From Bacteroidota bacterium (lineage in GTDB: Bacteria; Bacteroidota; Bacteroidia; Chitinophagales; UBA2359): a stretch of 16,149 bases of DNA. The DNA is taken from positions 1 to 16,149 of the forward strand of contig JAHDCM010000018.1 of NCBI GenBank assembly GCA_020629895.1. Direction: 5' to 3'. A program made the translations under genes and the position numbers. Shown piece after piece: positions 14,284 through 16,149 of this stretch. Position 1 is the stretch's first letter. Each line of letters begins with the position of its first letter. A model generated the notes under the pieces. That model saw only the letters and a program-made list of their open reading frames with translations. It was not told where the DNA came from and searched no databases.

Positions 14284-15039
14284 ATGAGTTCAAGAGGTAA
14301 AAATTTTGTAATGGCATTGGTCATTTCAGCCATCCTTATCGGTATTTTTTATGCCGTCAACGCTATGGTACCCCAACCAACTGTTCAACGCATCTGCGTA
14401 CTGTTAGGCGGGATTCTTCCTAGTGGTATTATTCAACTTTTTACCTATGTTGCATTCTTCTGGGGTATCTTCGAAATTAATGATCGGCAACATAAAATAA
14501 ACTATGAACGGCAAGGCTTAGACTTGAAATTGCTTCCAGAAACAGAAGACTGGGTAATGACCAAAGATGAAGTCATGCAACTGAAAGAGAAAGTAAAAGA
14601 TCAAGAACAACAAGCAAAATACTTACTTACAGGTGTTATCAAAAAAGCAATCCGTAAATTTCAATCTAGCCGTTCCGATTCTACTGGCGATATGTTAGAT
14701 GTGGTTTCTACGCAAATCAAAATCAACATGACTAAAGCCGAAAGCAAACAGTCATTAACCCGCTACCTCGCTTGGGCTATCCCTTCTATCGGATTCATTG
14801 GCACTATCATGGGAATCGCGCAGGCTCTCGGCTTTGCCGATCAGGCAGGAGATGAAGAGGGCTTAAAAATGGTAACAGATGCCATGTATGTAGCGTTCGA
14901 TACAACTCTTCTTTCCTTATTTTTAAGTATTATTTTAATGTGGTTTTTCCATAACCTGCAAGAAAGTGAAGACGATTTACACTCGGATATGGAAGAATAT
15001 GTTATCGAAAATCTAGTCAATCGTATTCACCTTGATTAG
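14284..15039 (+). CDS. MotA/TolQ/ExbB-family ion-channel subunit
   Basis: An inner-membrane protein of 251 residues with four hydrophobic segments: about 8-28, 45-66, 162-184 and 203-223. Helices three and four carry the family signature: PSIGFIGTIMGIAQAL (167-182) corresponds to the PLLGLLGT..GI motif of TolQ/ExbB, and VTDAMYVAFDTTLLSL (197-212) corresponds to the VA.G...AL..T..GL helix with its conserved Thr. Between helices two and three lies a cytoplasmic stretch of about 95 residues (67-161) rich in Lys, Glu and Gln, probably helical, which could be the docking or regulatory surface. Known relatives form pentameric proton or sodium channels around a dimer of MotB, TolR or ExbD to drive motors or outer-membrane transport. 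No such partner is encoded in the window. It lies 16 bases after the FHA gene and so is probably co-transcribed with it. Confidence 0.9.
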   Translation: MSSRGKNFVMALVISAILIGIFYAVNAMVPQPTVQRICVLLGGILPSGIIQLFTYVAFFWGIFEINDRQHKINYERQGLDLKLLPETEDWVMTKDEVMQLKEKVKDQEQQAKYLLTGVIKKAIRKFQSSRSDSTGDMLDVVSTQIKINMTKAESKQSLTRYLAWAIPSIGFIGTIMGIAQALGFADQAGDEEGLKMVTDAMYVAFDTTLLSLFLSIILMWFFHNLQESEDDLHSDMEEYVIENLVNRIHLD

Positions 15040-15249
15040 TTACGAAAAAGGAAAACGCTATTATAATTCTATTAAATCATAGATATTAAATTAGCTATGA
15101 AATAGTTAATCAACATATAACACTTAAATAATACAACATTACTTACTACCCTCCTTTTTTTATGTAAAAGAAACTTTCGCGTCTAATGTTTTTTTGTTAC
15201 TTTAGTTATGATAATCAAAACTATACAGTAAGACATTTTTATACCATAT

Positions 15250-15311
15250 AGGTGTGCCTAACCACAAAACAATCTCCTCCAAAATCTCCTTAAATTACCT
15301 TTAGCACACCT
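15250..15311. promoter_or_regulatory. Spaced inverted repeat upstream of the sigma-54-like promoter
   Basis: AGGTGTGCCTAA (15250-15261) and TTAGCACACCT (15301-15311) pair over 11 positions with a single bulged C, separated by 39 bases that include the two AATCTCCT copies. It lies about 90-150 bases upstream of the sigma-54-like site. That is the usual position for the binding site of an enhancer-binding activator, so it is a candidate activator site. Chance cannot be excluded. Confidence 0.35.
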
Positions 15312-15399
15312 TCTTCCCTTTTATCAAACAACAAGATAAGTCTAATACCCTAGCTCTTAACCCTTTCTATAGCATCAAGCGTAAGGTCTAATTTACAAT

Positions 15400-15416
15400 T
15401 TGGCAAGGTGCTTGCA
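15400..15416 (+). promoter_or_regulatory. Sigma-54 (RpoN) -24/-12 promoter
   Basis: TTGGCAAGGTGCTTGCA matches the consensus TTGGCACGnnnnTTGC(A/T) at every defined position except one (A for C at position 7). The essential GG (15402-15403) and GC (15414-15415) are exactly 10 bases apart. Transcription would start near 15427, leaving a leader of about 210 bases before the gene at 15638. Transcription from such promoters depends on an ATP-driven activator, so the downstream gene is probably induced by a specific signal. Confidence 0.6.
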
Positions 15417-15637
15417 TTTTACGAATCAACTCTCTTACAATCAATATATCTGATAGTATATGAGAGTTATCGTTGGTTATACATATAAAAATAAAAAAAC
15501 TGTCTTAACCTGCGATTTTCTAGAACCTTACTTCAGCCTTCTCAAAACCATATTTATTCATTGCTTTATTCGGTTGATACTGTCTCCTAGCAAGTACCTA
15601 ATATACAGATCCCGAAATTATAGCACAATAAGAGATT

Positions 15638-16141
15638 ATGCAAAGCCATTATGATGAAAAGTATTTCCAACGCTTAATCCAACGATTAATAGAAGCGCGG
15701 GTCGAAGTACCAATACAACCCATCAGAGAGGAAGATGAGTTTGTTAATAAGGTGCTTAATAATACATTAGAAGAATTACGTCCTGCAAGGACGATCGAAG
15801 TGTGGACAGGTATTCCACTTAGTATGTTTCCTCCACCTGTTTACATCAATACACGCCAGATAGAGCAGTTAGTAAAGCACATTGTTGTGCTATGGAAATG
15901 TTTTAATTTTATTCCCGACTTTCCTGACGAACAAATGGACATCGTACACAAATACGAACTCCTATTGAGCTTCTGGCAAAAAGAACTGCAACATTTTTCA
16001 AATGATATGGAGATTGTTGACTTTTGTACCGATTTCCCGAAAGACTGCAAATTGGGTAAACATTGCCAATGTGGAGATAATTGGAGCAACCGGTTTGAAA
16101 GCCTTCATGAACGCCTTTTTGCTGATAAACACAAAAATTGA
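15638..16141 (+). CDS. Unrecognised Cys-rich cytoplasmic protein (167 residues)
   Basis: I do not recognise this protein. It has no signal peptide or membrane helix and is predicted largely helical. Visible features are a charged N-terminus (MQSHYDEKYFQRLIQRLIE), a central FPPPVYI segment (64-70), a hydrophobic helix around 77-90 (LVKHIVVLWKCF), and a C-terminal cysteine cluster Cys130, Cys137, Cys143, Cys145 with His142 nearby (DFC..., DCKLGKHCQCGD) that could bind a metal or an iron-sulfur centre. An in-frame stop lies just upstream of the ATG (TAA at 15629-15631), which fixes the start within this frame. The stop TGA is eight bases before the window end, so any downstream operon partners are unseen. 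The long leader and the sigma-54-like promoter suggest separate, signal-dependent expression from the channel gene upstream. Confidence 0.75.
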   Translation: MQSHYDEKYFQRLIQRLIEARVEVPIQPIREEDEFVNKVLNNTLEELRPARTIEVWTGIPLSMFPPPVYINTRQIEQLVKHIVVLWKCFNFIPDFPDEQMDIVHKYELLLSFWQKELQHFSNDMEIVDFCTDFPKDCKLGKHCQCGDNWSNRFESLHERLFADKHKN

Positions 16142-16149
16142 TTGACATA

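Larger units (their letters stand above)
15040..15637. other. 598-base stretch without a supported gene
   Basis: AT-rich DNA between the channel gene and the last gene. It contains an inverted repeat (15250-15311), two direct copies of AATCTCCT (15271 and 15283) and a near-consensus sigma-54 promoter (15400-15416). An open frame of 64 codons (15460-15654) starts about 33 bases after the predicted transcription start and overlaps the next gene by 17 bases. Its composition does not look like a normal protein, so it is not called as a gene, though a leader ORF remains possible. No clear terminator for the kinase-FHA-MotA operon was found. Confidence 0.55.

Noticed and set aside
14284..15039. Zorya-type defence (ZorA) reading of the MotA-like protein
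   Set aside because: ZorA carries a long C-terminal coiled-coil tail and is followed by ZorB and nuclease or helicase genes. Here the protein ends soon after the fourth helix and none of those partners is present.
15460..15654. 64-codon frame between the sigma-54-like site and the last gene
   Set aside because: The protein has no family look and an unusual composition, and the frame overlaps the following gene by 17 bases. Its distance from the predicted transcription start is suggestive, so it is noted as a possible leader ORF only.

Overview
The window looks like chromosomal DNA from a Bacteroidota bacterium, most likely of the Saprospiraceae type (Saprospira or Aureispira-like); the genus is an inference. 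The reasons are: AT-rich DNA; a giant exported protein ending in a type IX secretion system (T9SS) type A sorting domain preceded by the Bacteroidota-typical fibronectin-like 'LSWTTANE...YFTLYHSS' module; mostly absent Shine-Dalgarno sites; and an intergenic element whose conserved blocks (CTATCCGCTTG, CGCTACTATCCCTCACGC) I associate, from memory only, with intergenic repeats in this phylum.

Layout. (1) 119-835, minus: a classical short-chain dehydrogenase/reductase. (2) 836-1311: a 476-base gap with two clear hairpins in front of (3) 1312-7401, plus: a 2029-residue secreted protein. It has a signal peptide, an N-terminal beta-rich domain, nine tandem units of about 173 residues (each with eight cysteines and a WTQ.xGP PKD-like core), a fibronectin-like domain and a C-terminal T9SS signal. 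(4) 7423-7630 and 10546-10745: two oppositely oriented copies of a structured intergenic element. They bracket (5) a minus-strand restriction-modification pair: a beta-class DNA methyltransferase (9386-10363) and an AlwI-family type II endonuclease (7723-9393), overlapping by 8 bases. (6) 10833-15039, plus: two paralogous Hanks-type Ser/Thr kinases (one with two C-terminal membrane helices, one with a Pro-rich tail and a Sel1-like repeat), a zinc-ribbon + FHA protein, and a four-helix MotA/TolQ/ExbB-type channel subunit. (7) 15040-15637: a non-coding stretch with a near-consensus sigma-54 promoter. (8) 15638-16141: an unrecognised Cys-rich protein.

How the parts may work together. The surface giant would leave the cell through Sec and T9SS and act outside as a long disulfide-stabilised fibre. 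The restriction-modification pair is a self-contained defence module. The kinase-kinase-FHA-MotA set reads as a phosphorylation relay: the kinases phosphorylate threonines, the FHA protein binds them, and the ion-channel subunit is a plausible membrane effector or target. This last arrangement is the best candidate here for a little-described system. Its missing pieces (a phosphatase and a MotB/ExbD/OmpA-like partner) are not in the window.
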